From the NCBI GenBank assembly GCA_016710765.1, contig JADJUJ010000008.1, forward strand, positions 62,001 through 126,000: 64,000 nt of DNA. Reading direction: 5' to 3'. Below the pieces are notes generated by a model. That model was not told where the DNA came from, ran no database searches, and was given only the letters and a program-made list of their open reading frames with translations. The stretch comes from Lewinellaceae bacterium (GTDB lineage Bacteria > Bacteroidota > Bacteroidia > Chitinophagales > Saprospiraceae). Of this stretch, positions 44,738 through 53,192 are shown one piece after another; within the stretch, counting starts at the first letter, position 1; every line of letters begins with the position of its first letter. Position numbers and translations under genes: made by a program.

Positions 44738-45404
44738 ATAAAGCGTTGATGATTTCTTTTCTGGCACTGTTGGTATCGGCCATGCCGGCACAACGCCCGA
44801 TTACCATACAAACTGTTCTCCATGATGCTGTGTTGGTGCCTGGGCAGTCTGCTGTGGTAAAAGCAGGCGATACTCTGGTGCTGGAGACCCTTCGGTTTTA
44901 CCTCGGAAATCTGGTTTGCCTTCACCGGGGGCAAGCTGTTTGGCAGGACACGGCATACCACCTCTACGATCTGGCTGATCAGGTAAGCCCTCAGGCGTTC
45001 TGGTTGATACCCGGCTCGGTTCAATTTGATCATTTGGAATTTAGCCTGGGCGTAGACAGCCTCACCAATGTCGGGGCGCCATGGGCGGCGACTTAGACCC
45101 AACCCGCGGCATGTATTGGAGTTGGCAAAGTGGTTACATCAACTTTAAACTGGAAGGATATTATACCGTTTGCCCATCGCGGGATCATTTCTTTCAACTG
45201 CATCTTGGAGGTTATTTGGCACCTTTTTCTTCCGCACAACGTATAAGGCTGGATGCCGCGGAGGGTTCGGAAATACAGCTTGATCTTGCGCCCTTACTGA
45301 ATGGCGTACGATGGGAAGAAAAATACAGCATCATGTCGCCCTCGGCAGCAGCACAGCGTTTGTCGGAGATACTTTCACAATCGTTCAGTGCTCATGCGCA
45401 GTAG
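44734..45404 (+). CDS. MbnP-family protein (one-base frameshift)
   Basis: Periplasmic protein of the MbnP (metallo-mystery-pair) family with a signal peptide (MISFLALLVSAMPAQ). Family features are LETLRFYLGNLVCLHRGQ, HLEFSLGVDSLTNVG and GGDLDPTRGMYWSWQSGYIN. The two frames join if one G is added to GGGG 45073-45076 (SLTNVGGAMGGDLDP), giving 223 residues. In methanotrophs MbnP binds copper after its MbnH partner converts a Trp to kynurenine. The next gene is an MbnH-like enzyme, overlapping by 11 bp. Confidence 0.8.
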
Positions 45405-46398
45405 GATTATGCTTGTTTATACGACCTGCCTGCTGGTGTTAGGGCTGGTAGTTGGGATGGGATGGCCGATGGCTGACCCCTATTTACTGCAATATCCGGC
45501 CATCTGGCCGAAACCAGCTTACGACTTTTCCCGGAATCCGCTCACCAAGCAGGGAGTGGCGCTGGGCCGGCATTTGTTCTACGAACCTGCTTTGTCGCGC
45601 GATGGCACCATATCGTGCAGCAGCTGCCACCTGTCGTATACAGCATTCACGCATGTCGATCATGCCCTCAGTCATGGTATCAATGACCGCATTGGCACCC
45701 GCAATTCGCCAACGCTGATGAACCTTGCCTGGTCGCGTTCTTTTATGTGGGACGGGGCGGTGAACCACCTGGACATGCAGGCTTTGGCGCCCATTGCCAA
45801 CCCGGATGAAATGGGCGAAGACATCAGCCATGTGGTGGGAAAGTTGCAGGATAAAGCGCCCTATCCCGGTATGTTTTACGCCGCCTTTGGCGACAGCATC
45901 ATCACGGGAGAACATTTGCTCAAAGCACTGGCGCAGTTTGAATGTACGCTCATCAGTGCCCATGCCAAATACGATCAGGTGCAGGAGGGTACGGCAACTT
46001 ACACCGCGCAAGAGCAAAATGGCTACCGGCTTTTTCAACAAAACTGCGCCAGTTGCCATGCTGAACCCTTGTTCACCAGCGGCGAATTTGCCCGCAACGG
46101 GCTACCCCTGGATACCATATTGCAGGATTATGGCCGGATGCGTATCTCGCAACAGCAAGCAGATTCTATGATGTTCAAAATACCCACCCTGCGCAACATT
46201 GAATTTTCACATCCGTACATGCACGACGGCCGGTTCAAAACCCTGCGGGAAGTACTGAACCACTATACAAGCGTTGGGACGCCCATAGGGAAAGCCAACC
46301 TGAACGCCAACGAAAAAACAGATTTAATCGCTTTTCTGCTGACGCTTTCCGATCACGACTTTTTGTTTAACCCCAATTATGGTTATCCCCGAGAATAA
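45394..46398 (+). CDS. MbnH-like di-haem cytochrome c peroxidase family enzyme
   Basis: 334 residues with an N-terminal signal/anchor. Two haem-binding CXXCH motifs, CSSCH (75-79) and CASCH (218-222), plus ALGRHLFYEPALSRDGTIS and FKIPTLRNIEFSHPYMHDGR, place it in the bacterial di-haem peroxidase/MauG superfamily. Pairing with MbnP argues for the MbnH branch, which oxidises a partner tryptophan rather than acting as a general peroxidase. It is a periplasmic enzyme needing electron acceptors. Confidence 0.88.
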   Translation: MRSRIMLVYTTCLLVLGLVVGMGWPMADPYLLQYPAIWPKPAYDFSRNPLTKQGVALGRHLFYEPALSRDGTISCSSCHLSYTAFTHVDHALSHGINDRIGTRNSPTLMNLAWSRSFMWDGAVNHLDMQALAPIANPDEMGEDISHVVGKLQDKAPYPGMFYAAFGDSIITGEHLLKALAQFECTLISAHAKYDQVQEGTATYTAQEQNGYRLFQQNCASCHAEPLFTSGEFARNGLPLDTILQDYGRMRISQQQADSMMFKIPTLRNIEFSHPYMHDGRFKTLREVLNHYTSVGTPIGKANLNANEKTDLIAFLLTLSDHDFLFNPNYGYPRE

Positions 46399-46418
46399 AA
46401 TTTTTTTCTTGCTGCTGC

Positions 46419-46448
46419 GCAAGGTTTATGTGGCCATGGCATCTAATT
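46419..46448 (+). promoter_or_regulatory. Predicted ECF-sigma promoter, copy 2 (YHYH gene)
   Basis: GCAAGGTT at 46419-46426, nine bases, then ATGGCATCTAATT at 46436-46448, identical in both blocks and spacing to 43316-43345. It lies about 120 bases before the YHYH ATG, so a leader of about 110 bases is implied. Confidence 0.65.
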
Positions 46449-46568
46449 CAATATTTCCCGTTTGCTTTTTGAAAAAAACTGATCCTGAGGGACCAATAGT
46501 TATCATCTGGCAGGCCACCAGTATCGACAACCTTTCTTATCATTTATACCCTTCATTTTTAACACAGT

Positions 46569-47945
46569 ATGAATAAATTTCTCTTGCTTGTTGCTTTTGT
46601 TGCTTTGTCTGTTTCCGGCTATACACAAACAAACCCTGCTGTCACCAAATGGCTGATTAACACTACCGGTATTCAAGGCAGCCATTATGCCCAGGGTAAC
46701 CCTACGCCGATACAGGACAATGTAGAAGCGAATGTTCAAACCGTGCAATACTCCGCCAGCTGGGCGTATGTTAGCACGAACGGCATTCCGGCCTACATCA
46801 CCGGACCATTTCTGGATGGCAATCCTTCGATTGCCAGCAACCAGAACGCTATTTTCAAAATTCCGTTGAACCCGGTGAAAAATAACGGCACATCCACGCC
46901 TACCAATGGAGGAAACATCGGGATTTTTGTCAACGGCGTTGCCTTGTTCGATTACCGCGATGGGGTAGCCTGGAATTCTACCAACAATTCCTTGTGTGGT
47001 GGTCCCGGGAATCCACCCTGCCCGGGTGGACCTATGGCGACCAACAACTGGAACCGCGATGCCGTTCCTGCAGAACGCAATGGTTTTGATTGTGCCAAAG
47101 CCCATCCGGCCATGGGCAATTACCACCATCACCAGAACCCATCAGCGTTCAACCTTGATTTGATGGTGGTTTCCAATATCTGTGATTTGTATCCAGCGGA
47201 TGGCCTCTACGCCATCGACCCCAACCAGCATGCACCGCTGATCGGATTTGCTTACGACGGTTTCCCGATTTATGGCGCCTATGGTTACAAAAACACCGAC
47301 GGCACAGGCGGCATTGTTCGCATCAAATCTGGCTACCATAAGCGCAATATTACCGAACGCACCCTTTCTCCAACCGGCGTGGATGTGCCCGATGGCCCTC
47401 CGGTCAGCAGCACCTATCCATTGGGGTATTTCCGCGAAGACTACGAATTTGTTGCTTCCACCGAGCCAGATTACCTCGATGCGCACAATGGGCGTTTTTG
47501 TGTGACCCCTGAATACCCGCAGGGTACTTACGCCTATTTTTGTACGGTAGATGAACATTACAATTCAACTTATCCTTATGTTGTAGGGCCAACTTTTTAC
47601 GGCGTTGTGACTGGTGCGAAGGTCAATTCCATTACAGAGCCGGTGAGCACGTACAATCCGAGCACTGCCGTTTTTGGCGCCGATTATACTGCTTTGAATG
47701 TCACGGTGTATCCTAACCCTGCTGCCGACTTTATTGCGGTTCAGTTCAACGGATTGCTGAAGGCAAAAGCCAGCTTGCGTTTGTACAGTTTGTCGGGAGA
47801 ATTGATTTCAGAAACGAGCATGCCGGCGGGTACCACCATCGGGTATTTCCAAACCAGGACATTGTACAACGGTGTTTACCTGGTACAGATCAGTGCAGAG
47901 GGCAAAACCCTGGCCAGCCGAAAAGTGGTTGTGAACCACAACTAA
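46569..47945 (+). CDS. YHYH-domain secreted protein with T9SS sorting domain
   Basis: 458 residues. Signal peptide (LLLVAFVALSVSGYTQ); YHYH domain with NIGIFVNGVALFDYRDG, HPAMGNYHHHQNP and IGFAYDGFPIYGAYGY; and a C-terminal T9SS type A sorting domain (VTVYPNPAADFIAVQFNG, LYNGVYLVQISAEGK). The YHYH family has no firm function; its His cluster suggests metal binding. It shares a predicted promoter with the ECF sigma gene. The stop codon at 47943-47945 is at the edge of a MITE-family end. Confidence 0.88.
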   Translation: MNKFLLLVAFVALSVSGYTQTNPAVTKWLINTTGIQGSHYAQGNPTPIQDNVEANVQTVQYSASWAYVSTNGIPAYITGPFLDGNPSIASNQNAIFKIPLNPVKNNGTSTPTNGGNIGIFVNGVALFDYRDGVAWNSTNNSLCGGPGNPPCPGGPMATNNWNRDAVPAERNGFDCAKAHPAMGNYHHHQNPSAFNLDLMVVSNICDLYPADGLYAIDPNQHAPLIGFAYDGFPIYGAYGYKNTDGTGGIVRIKSGYHKRNITERTLSPTGVDVPDGPPVSSTYPLGYFREDYEFVASTEPDYLDAHNGRFCVTPEYPQGTYAYFCTVDEHYNSTYPYVVGPTFYGVVTGAKVNSITEPVSTYNPSTAVFGADYTALNVTVYPNPAADFIAVQFNGLLKAKASLRLYSLSGELISETSMPAGTTIGYFQTRTLYNGVYLVQISAEGKTLASRKVVVNHN

Positions 47946-47980
47946 GCAACGTATCGGAAAGTTATTTCCGATACGTGTTA
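47943..47980. mobile_element. MITE family 1 end fragment, copy C (hairpin)
   Basis: TAAGCAACGTATCGG matches the left end of copy A; CGTATCGGAAA (47950-47960) pairs perfectly with TTTCCGATACG (47965-47975) around GTTA. Only the fused ends remain, without the interior. It begins in the stop codon of the YHYH gene. Confidence 0.7.
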
Positions 47981-48028
47981 AGTCTGTGGTATTCGGCCTT
48001 CTTTGGCTGTGATTTGTTATTAACTGAG

Positions 48029-48064
48029 CGGGCTCCCTGTGAAATGCAGAGAGCCCTCTTTTTA
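48029..48064 (+). terminator. Intrinsic terminator after the YHYH gene
   Basis: GGGCTC (48030-48035) pairs with GAGCCC (48051-48056), followed by TCTTTTT. In the reverse direction it could also end the convergent hydrolase-like transcript. Confidence 0.75.
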
Positions 48065-48087
48065 CAATAATATGGTTGTGAACAGGC

Positions 48088-48921
48088 TTACGCCTTGTAT
48101 TTTTTAAAAACATCCCAATCGTAAGGGTCGCGGCGGGCATCGGGTGTAAAAGTGCCATGTTGCAGAAAGAACAGGATGTCTTGTCCAACCACATCAAATC
48201 GGGAGTACAGTTGGTCGTGGTTTAGCCAGATGTAAATCAGGTCGTGATAAGATTGGTTAAATTGGAGATTGTTCCAGTCGATGGGGCCGTAGCTGAGCGT
48301 CTTTTTTTTAAAAATCTTAATCAGGTTTGTGGCCTTGCTTTCCACCATAATACCGATGTTGATGCCCTCTATCGTCATTGGAGGGTAGGGTGTATGGCTC
48401 ATTTCTTCCAGTACTTTTCCTTTGAGTAATTTTCCGATGCCCGGAATGCGGTCCACGACAACCCGCGGCGCGCGTTCCTGGAGCGGACTGCGGTCGTACA
48501 CAATGGTCGCGATGTTTTGCTTGCCATATTGGTTGATGTAGGTATTGAGCACCCAGGTGCCCATGATGTAGGCAAAAACATGCACCTTTTTGTACGCGCC
48601 CAAATCGTGTTGTTCATAAAATTGGTGCAGGTTTTCCACCGTTGCCTCCAGGGAAGCACGTGCTTTATAGTCTGGGATGTACAGATCGTACCCTACATTG
48701 CCAAAAAAGGCTTTTTGCTTTTTCCTCCTGCCGTGTTTGTCGCCGAAACCCGGCAGAATCAAAATGGCCTCTTTTTCCGATTTTGGCGTTTGCGGCTGGT
48801 GAATGACAACAACTTCAGGCGGAGATTCCACAGCATCCGAAGGAACGGCGGGTGTTGCAGCGGGCAATATACCCTGTAAGAAAAGCAGGATGAACGGAAG
48901 GCTTAGTCGAAAGGTTTTCAT
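48088..48921 (-). CDS. Exported alpha/beta-hydrolase-fold protein lacking the usual serine
   Basis: 277 residues with a signal peptide (LPFILLFLQGILPAA). AILILPGFGDKHGRRKKQKA resembles the first strand and oxyanion region of alpha/beta hydrolases. At the nucleophile elbow the sequence is VFAYIMGTWVLN, where active members have GxSxG; the Ser is replaced by Ile and the first Gly by Ala. It may therefore be a non-catalytic binding protein. A base error cannot explain two changes easily. Confidence 0.65.
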   Translation of the reverse strand: MKTFRLSLPFILLFLQGILPAATPAVPSDAVESPPEVVVIHQPQTPKSEKEAILILPGFGDKHGRRKKQKAFFGNVGYDLYIPDYKARASLEATVENLHQFYEQHDLGAYKKVHVFAYIMGTWVLNTYINQYGKQNIATIVYDRSPLQERAPRVVVDRIPGIGKLLKGKVLEEMSHTPYPPMTIEGINIGIMVESKATNLIKIFKKKTLSYGPIDWNNLQFNQSYHDLIYIWLNHDQLYSRFDVVGQDILFFLQHGTFTPDARRDPYDWDVFKKYKA

Positions 48922-48991
48922 GCTTGCATTTTGTTAATCAGGCCAAGTTTTCAGTGGATTCTTTATGCCGACCCAAAGGCTAAAGTCCGGT

Positions 48992-49339
48992 TCATTTTCC
49001 CATCAAATACATACCGGCTATCAGCAAACCCATACCAGCGATGTTGATGGGCTTAATAGGCGTGCCAAAAACGAACATGGCCAGCAAGGCCGCCCATATA
49101 AAAGTTGTGGCGTACACGGGATAAAGCACGGTAAGTGAACCGCCTTTTTTAAAAGCGGCAACAAACAACACCATGACGGCGATGTAACATACCACACCGC
49201 CAAGTAATCGGGGATTTGCGAGATAGCCTCCGATTGAACCATCGCTGCGCTCGGCGCCTGATTTGTATAAATACTGCCCCAGAGCGCCAAGTACAGACGC
49301 AATCAAAAAGAAAATTACGGAGAGGATCGGTGTTTTCAT
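48992..49339 (-). CDS. Small EamA/SMR-like membrane transporter
   Basis: 115 residues with four membrane helices: a half-size drug/metabolite transporter like ArnE/ArnF or EmrE (ASVLGALGQYLYKSGAE, GGSLTVLYPVYATTFIWAAL). It would act as a dimer. It is 17 bp downstream of plsC and may carry lipid-linked or small cationic substrates, which is a guess from context. Confidence 0.78.
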   Translation of the reverse strand: MKTPILSVIFFLIASVLGALGQYLYKSGAERSDGSIGGYLANPRLLGGVVCYIAVMVLFVAAFKKGGSLTVLYPVYATTFIWAALLAMFVFGTPIKPINIAGMGLLIAGMYLMGK

Positions 49340-49356
49340 GCGTTGGAAAGTATGGG

Positions 49357-50004
49357 TTAAAAATGGTTGCGGTCTCTTTCGTCCTCGTTTTTCAAACTAA
49401 AAATGGCTTCTTTTACTTCTTCCAGTAGGGCATCTGTATCGTGTCGTTGCGCGATCGCCGGATTTCCAAAACGCACTTTACAAACCAGCGGGAGGATCAG
49501 GAAACTGTCCTTTGGTAATACCCGCCCAAAACCATCAAGGTACACAGGAATAAAGGGGATGTTGGGGTTTCGCTGCAGTAAGATGGCGATCCCTTTTTTA
49601 AAATCAGAGATGACGCCAGGCCGCCCGCGGCTACCTTCCGGAAAAAGGATCAGCGAATCACCTTTTTTCAAGTGCTCATCCAGTATGTCTATAGCCGAGA
49701 CCTCGCCTTGCTCACGTTTTCTTTTGATCAGTATGGAATTGAAAAAGAGGCTCATCAACAGGCCGGTAAAATTGCTTTTTCCAAAATAATCAGCTGCTGC
49801 CACGGCGCGGGTTTTGGCGCGTTTGTGGTTGGGTAAGGCCGCCATAATCGAAACGGTATCAAAATGACTGTTGTGGTTGGCCACCGCAATAAACTGGTCG
49901 GCTTTTTGAAACGCCTCGATGTTTTCAAACCGGACGCCAATGATGAACCGAAGCCAGGGCCGGACAAAAAAAGTGTAAAAAAAATGCTGAAACAGGTGCT
50001 TCAT
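49357..50004 (-). CDS. plsC: 1-acyl-glycerol-3-phosphate acyltransferase (PlsC-like)
   Basis: 215 residues. Acyltransferase motif I NHNSHFD (His44, Asp49), motif III FPEGSRGRPG and motif IV FIPVYLDGFG are present. It makes phosphatidic acid, the substrate of CdsA encoded directly upstream with no intergenic base, giving a phospholipid operon. Confidence 0.88.
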   Translation of the reverse strand: MKHLFQHFFYTFFVRPWLRFIIGVRFENIEAFQKADQFIAVANHNSHFDTVSIMAALPNHKRAKTRAVAAADYFGKSNFTGLLMSLFFNSILIKRKREQGEVSAIDILDEHLKKGDSLILFPEGSRGRPGVISDFKKGIAILLQRNPNIPFIPVYLDGFGRVLPKDSFLILPLVCKVRFGNPAIAQRHDTDALLEEVKEAIFSLKNEDERDRNHF

Positions 50005-50943
50005 CTAGGATGGGATAAAAAAGGTCAGCAAATGATAAAAAACAGGCGCGGTCACCAAAATGGAATCCAGCCGGTCCATTGCACCGCCATGGCCAGGGAT
50101 AAGGTCATCGGTGTCCTTCAACCGCAGGTCCCTTTTGATGGCCGATATCATGACGTCTCCACCAAATCCCATGATGCCAATTGCCAGGCCCACAATTGCG
50201 GATGCTTCGATAGAAAATGGCGTCAGGAAGCGCAAGCCCAGTGCCAGGCCTGCCGTGCTGAAGATGCCGCCAATAAATCCTTCCCAAGTTTTATTGGGAC
50301 TGACAGTGGGCAGGATTTTATGTTTTCCGAGGAGTTTGCCCCAAAAGAATTGGAACACATCGTTGAAGCCCGTGAGGGCTACGAGGAATATGATTAGCCC
50401 GCCGCCGCCAATATGGTATCCGGGTATGTCCATGTTGTACAACAACACGATATGGCTGAGCAAATAGGCGGTAAGCAACAGCATGGTTATGGTGAGTGCC
50501 ATGGAGCGCCCAATGCTTTCGGTACTGCCGGTTAGAACCAGGATAAACGCCATGCTAAGCGACATCACCAGCGGAATAAAGTAGTAAAAAACCTCCAGGT
50601 TTTGTTGGTAAGCCAGGTAGAACTGAACAGGTATGGCAAAGTAGGCGAAAAACATGGCTGGCCGGTCGGCTTCCCGAAAACCGGAAATGGAAAACATCTC
50701 CCTAAGTGCCACAAAACAGACATAGCCAATGATAATCGTTCCAACAATGGGCGGCGCCATCACCACCAGGGCTATTCCTGCTGCCATGAACCACCAGGAA
50801 CGGGTCCGCAACAGCATCTCCTGCAGGAGCGGGGTGGGCTTTTTCCAGGATAAAACCTGAAAGATGAGCGTGGTAATCGCTAGAAAGCCAAATATTCCGG
50901 CAAATACCCAAAGGAGGGGCGTGGGAATGGTATAGCCGTTCAT
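50005..50943 (-). CDS. cdsA: Phosphatidate cytidylyltransferase
   Basis: 312 residues with about eight membrane segments. The CdsA signature is spread over SPNKTWEGFIGGIFS and RDLRLKDTDDLIPGHGGAMD followed by RLDS. It forms CDP-diacylglycerol from phosphatidate and CTP. It overlaps the CDP-alcohol phosphotransferase stop by ATGA. Confidence 0.93.
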   Translation of the reverse strand: MNGYTIPTPLLWVFAGIFGFLAITTLIFQVLSWKKPTPLLQEMLLRTRSWWFMAAGIALVVMAPPIVGTIIIGYVCFVALREMFSISGFREADRPAMFFAYFAIPVQFYLAYQQNLEVFYYFIPLVMSLSMAFILVLTGSTESIGRSMALTITMLLLTAYLLSHIVLLYNMDIPGYHIGGGGLIIFLVALTGFNDVFQFFWGKLLGKHKILPTVSPNKTWEGFIGGIFSTAGLALGLRFLTPFSIEASAIVGLAIGIMGFGGDVMISAIKRDLRLKDTDDLIPGHGGAMDRLDSILVTAPVFYHLLTFFIPS

Positions 50944-51536
50944 GACAGCGATTTTTTAAGTCGGGTGAAGGTGCTGAGCAGCAACAACGCGCAGGCTACG
51001 CCAAAAATCCAATTGCCAATTAGCGGTGTTGATGGCCAAAAATAACTGGCCAAGCAGAACAATCCAAGGAGTAACGCCCGGTCACTTTTGCCCATCGGCC
51101 CTTCATATCTTCTGGCGCCCCCCAGGGCCTTGCCCAGCAAGCCGGCAAATTCGTTGAGTACACTGAGTATTGCAAACAATATAATCAGCCAGGGATTAAG
51201 GTCAGAAAAGGTAATCAGTGGAAAAATCAGAAAAAGGTCGGACAAAACATCCCCCATTTCATTCAGTATTTCACCTAATTGGCTTTGCATCTGGTGCTGC
51301 CGGGCCATCATGCCGTCAAGCGCATTAACTGCCATGCGGAGGAGTAAACCCAGCGGAACCAACAGTAAGGCAATGGGGTACGTGGTATGTACTGTCAGCA
51401 AGTAGCCCAAACCGCCGGATAGTGCAACGGCAGCTATGGTGAGCTGGTTGGCCGTTACCCCAAAGCGGTGTAAAAACCGCAAAACAGGCTGGAGGAGTTG
51501 TTGGAAAGCAGGTTTCAGTTGGTAAATCGATATCAT
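50940..51536 (-). CDS. CDP-alcohol phosphatidyltransferase family protein
   Basis: 198 residues. The catalytic motif is NALDGMMARQHQMQ followed by GEILNEMGDVLSD, fitting DGx2ARx8Gx3Dx3D. It uses CDP-diacylglycerol made by CdsA, encoded next, to make a phospholipid head-group product (serine, glycerophosphate or inositol unknown). ATG 51536 is chosen because a longer frame would run into the mobile element at 51561. Confidence 0.88.
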   Translation of the reverse strand: MISIYQLKPAFQQLLQPVLRFLHRFGVTANQLTIAAVALSGGLGYLLTVHTTYPIALLLVPLGLLLRMAVNALDGMMARQHQMQSQLGEILNEMGDVLSDLFLIFPLITFSDLNPWLIILFAILSVLNEFAGLLGKALGGARRYEGPMGKSDRALLLGLFCLASYFWPSTPLIGNWIFGVACALLLLSTFTRLKKSLS

Positions 51537-51560
51537 GTTACACTGATCTAAGCACGATGT

Positions 51561-51721
51561 TATACTCGAAGTAAAGTGGTTTGCGAAAATAATCGCGCAG
51601 TAATCAGTTCTAATGGCAAGGCATAAAACGCAGCCGATGCAGCGCATCGGCGCGTATTTATAACGCAGCCAGGAGGGCTGAGGACAAGTGAGCATTCGCA
51701 AACCACTTTACTTCGAGTATA
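51561..51721. mobile_element. MITE-like element with perfect 27-bp terminal inverted repeats
   Basis: 161 bp. Left end 51561-51587 starts TATACTCGAAGTAAAGTGG; right end 51695-51721 is its exact reverse complement. The interior has a CCGATGC/GCATCGG hairpin and no gene. It lies just upstream of the phospholipid operon and may affect its promoter. Family not recognised. Confidence 0.88.
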
Positions 51722-51801
51722 GGTATGCCAAGGTAGGTAAAAAATCAGTGCAGAACTTAAGGCGGCGGGCAAATTATGGTGGCAAAAAAGGGCTCCCGGT
51801 G

Positions 51802-52992
51802 TTACCCCTCCTGTTTAATCCTTAAAGACAGCCAGCGGATGTTTAAGGCGAGAATAGTCAACAGTAAAATCGCCAGTAAAATGCTGAGATAGACAATTAT
51901 TGGGTATCCATTGAAGCAAAGGGCAACCACCAATATGGCTGCAGTGGCCACCAGTAAAATACGTTGAACGCTGGCTTTCAGCTGGACATACGCTTCAGGG
52001 TATTCCAGAAACACGATCAATGCATTGATCCCAGTGAGGAATACACAAAGCGATACACCGAAACCCATTTTGGCCAAGGATTCATGCGTTGAAACGCTTT
52101 CAAACAGCCTGTCAAAAGTTATTCCCAGCATACCCAATCCCATTAAAGTGGGGATGTACAGCACCTGCATCAGGCTGCCGGAAAGCAAGCCTTTTTTGCA
52201 GGTTCTGTCAGCTACCAGGGTGAAAAAAAGCCACCATAAAGCAAACACAATTAAAATGGAAAGCCCAAAATGCAACCACATTTCAGGGCTCAATTCATGC
52301 AGCGAGCCAGCGCCGTTCACGACGCCGAGGATGGCTTCGCCAAATACAATAATGGTAAACAAACCCATCCGCTCACTCATGCTGCTGGACAACCGGAATT
52401 CACCTGCAATTTGTTTCCTGGTAAGACTGGCAAAAAACGGCGGTAAATAATTGAGCAGGAGCGCGGCGTAAAATAGCAATTGGACATAGGGGCCTTCTAA
52501 AAACAAGGTGGCCAGCATCAGCAAAAACGCGGATAAATAAGCAACGGTATAAGGCCTGCTCATCTTTCGATGGACCTTATCATAAATGCCCACACTCCAC
52601 CACAGGTAAGTGATGTACAACTGCATGACCATGAGCGCAATGGTGATGTGATGTGTAAAACGCTCATGCGTGTTGTCGGCAGTGACCACTAACGCTGCAA
52701 CGATCAGCATTTGCCAGAGCGTCATCAGGCTGGTGCGCAAGCCGGAAGTACCGTGCAGGTCGTGATGCAAACTGCCATTCAGCCATCCCCAATAAACGAC
52801 GGCAAAAAAGTACATGTAATCGAGCAGTCCGGCCACATCGGGGTGTACCGAAAGGTGGTGGTTAATCCGGGAAATGGCAATTACATACACCAGATCGTAA
52901 AACAACTCGAGCCAGCTGATCTTGCGCTCCTCCTGTTCCAGGGTAAACTTTTTAGGTGGGCCCCACCAAAGATCGGTATGTTTTAATGCCAC
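51802..52992 (-). CDS. Low temperature requirement A (LtrA) family membrane protein
   Basis: 396 residues with about 11-12 membrane segments. The hallmark is near the N-terminus: KISWLELFYDLVYVIAISRI, then RMGLFTIIVFGEAILGVV near residue 210. LtrA proteins are of uncertain biochemical role, first linked to growth at low temperature in Listeria. Starts with GTG. Confidence 0.9.
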   Translation of the reverse strand: MALKHTDLWWGPPKKFTLEQEERKISWLELFYDLVYVIAISRINHHLSVHPDVAGLLDYMYFFAVVYWGWLNGSLHHDLHGTSGLRTSLMTLWQMLIVAALVVTADNTHERFTHHITIALMVMQLYITYLWWSVGIYDKVHRKMSRPYTVAYLSAFLLMLATLFLEGPYVQLLFYAALLLNYLPPFFASLTRKQIAGEFRLSSSMSERMGLFTIIVFGEAILGVVNGAGSLHELSPEMWLHFGLSILIVFALWWLFFTLVADRTCKKGLLSGSLMQVLYIPTLMGLGMLGITFDRLFESVSTHESLAKMGFGVSLCVFLTGINALIVFLEYPEAYVQLKASVQRILLVATAAILVVALCFNGYPIIVYLSILLAILLLTILALNIRWLSLRIKQEG

Positions 52993-53192
52993 GACTTGTG
53001 CTTTTTGTTCGTCCGTTTTTCGCCATCAAAATACCGCATTTATTGGTATCCGACCAAATATAGCCTGGTGGTGTCCTTTGCAATCGAGCAGTGCCTTTTA
53101 AAAAAGGCTTTGAGATTGTCATGCTCAAAATTCTTCTTTTTATTTGCAAGCCACAGGTTTTCAATAAATTTAGGTGTTATTAAACATATACT

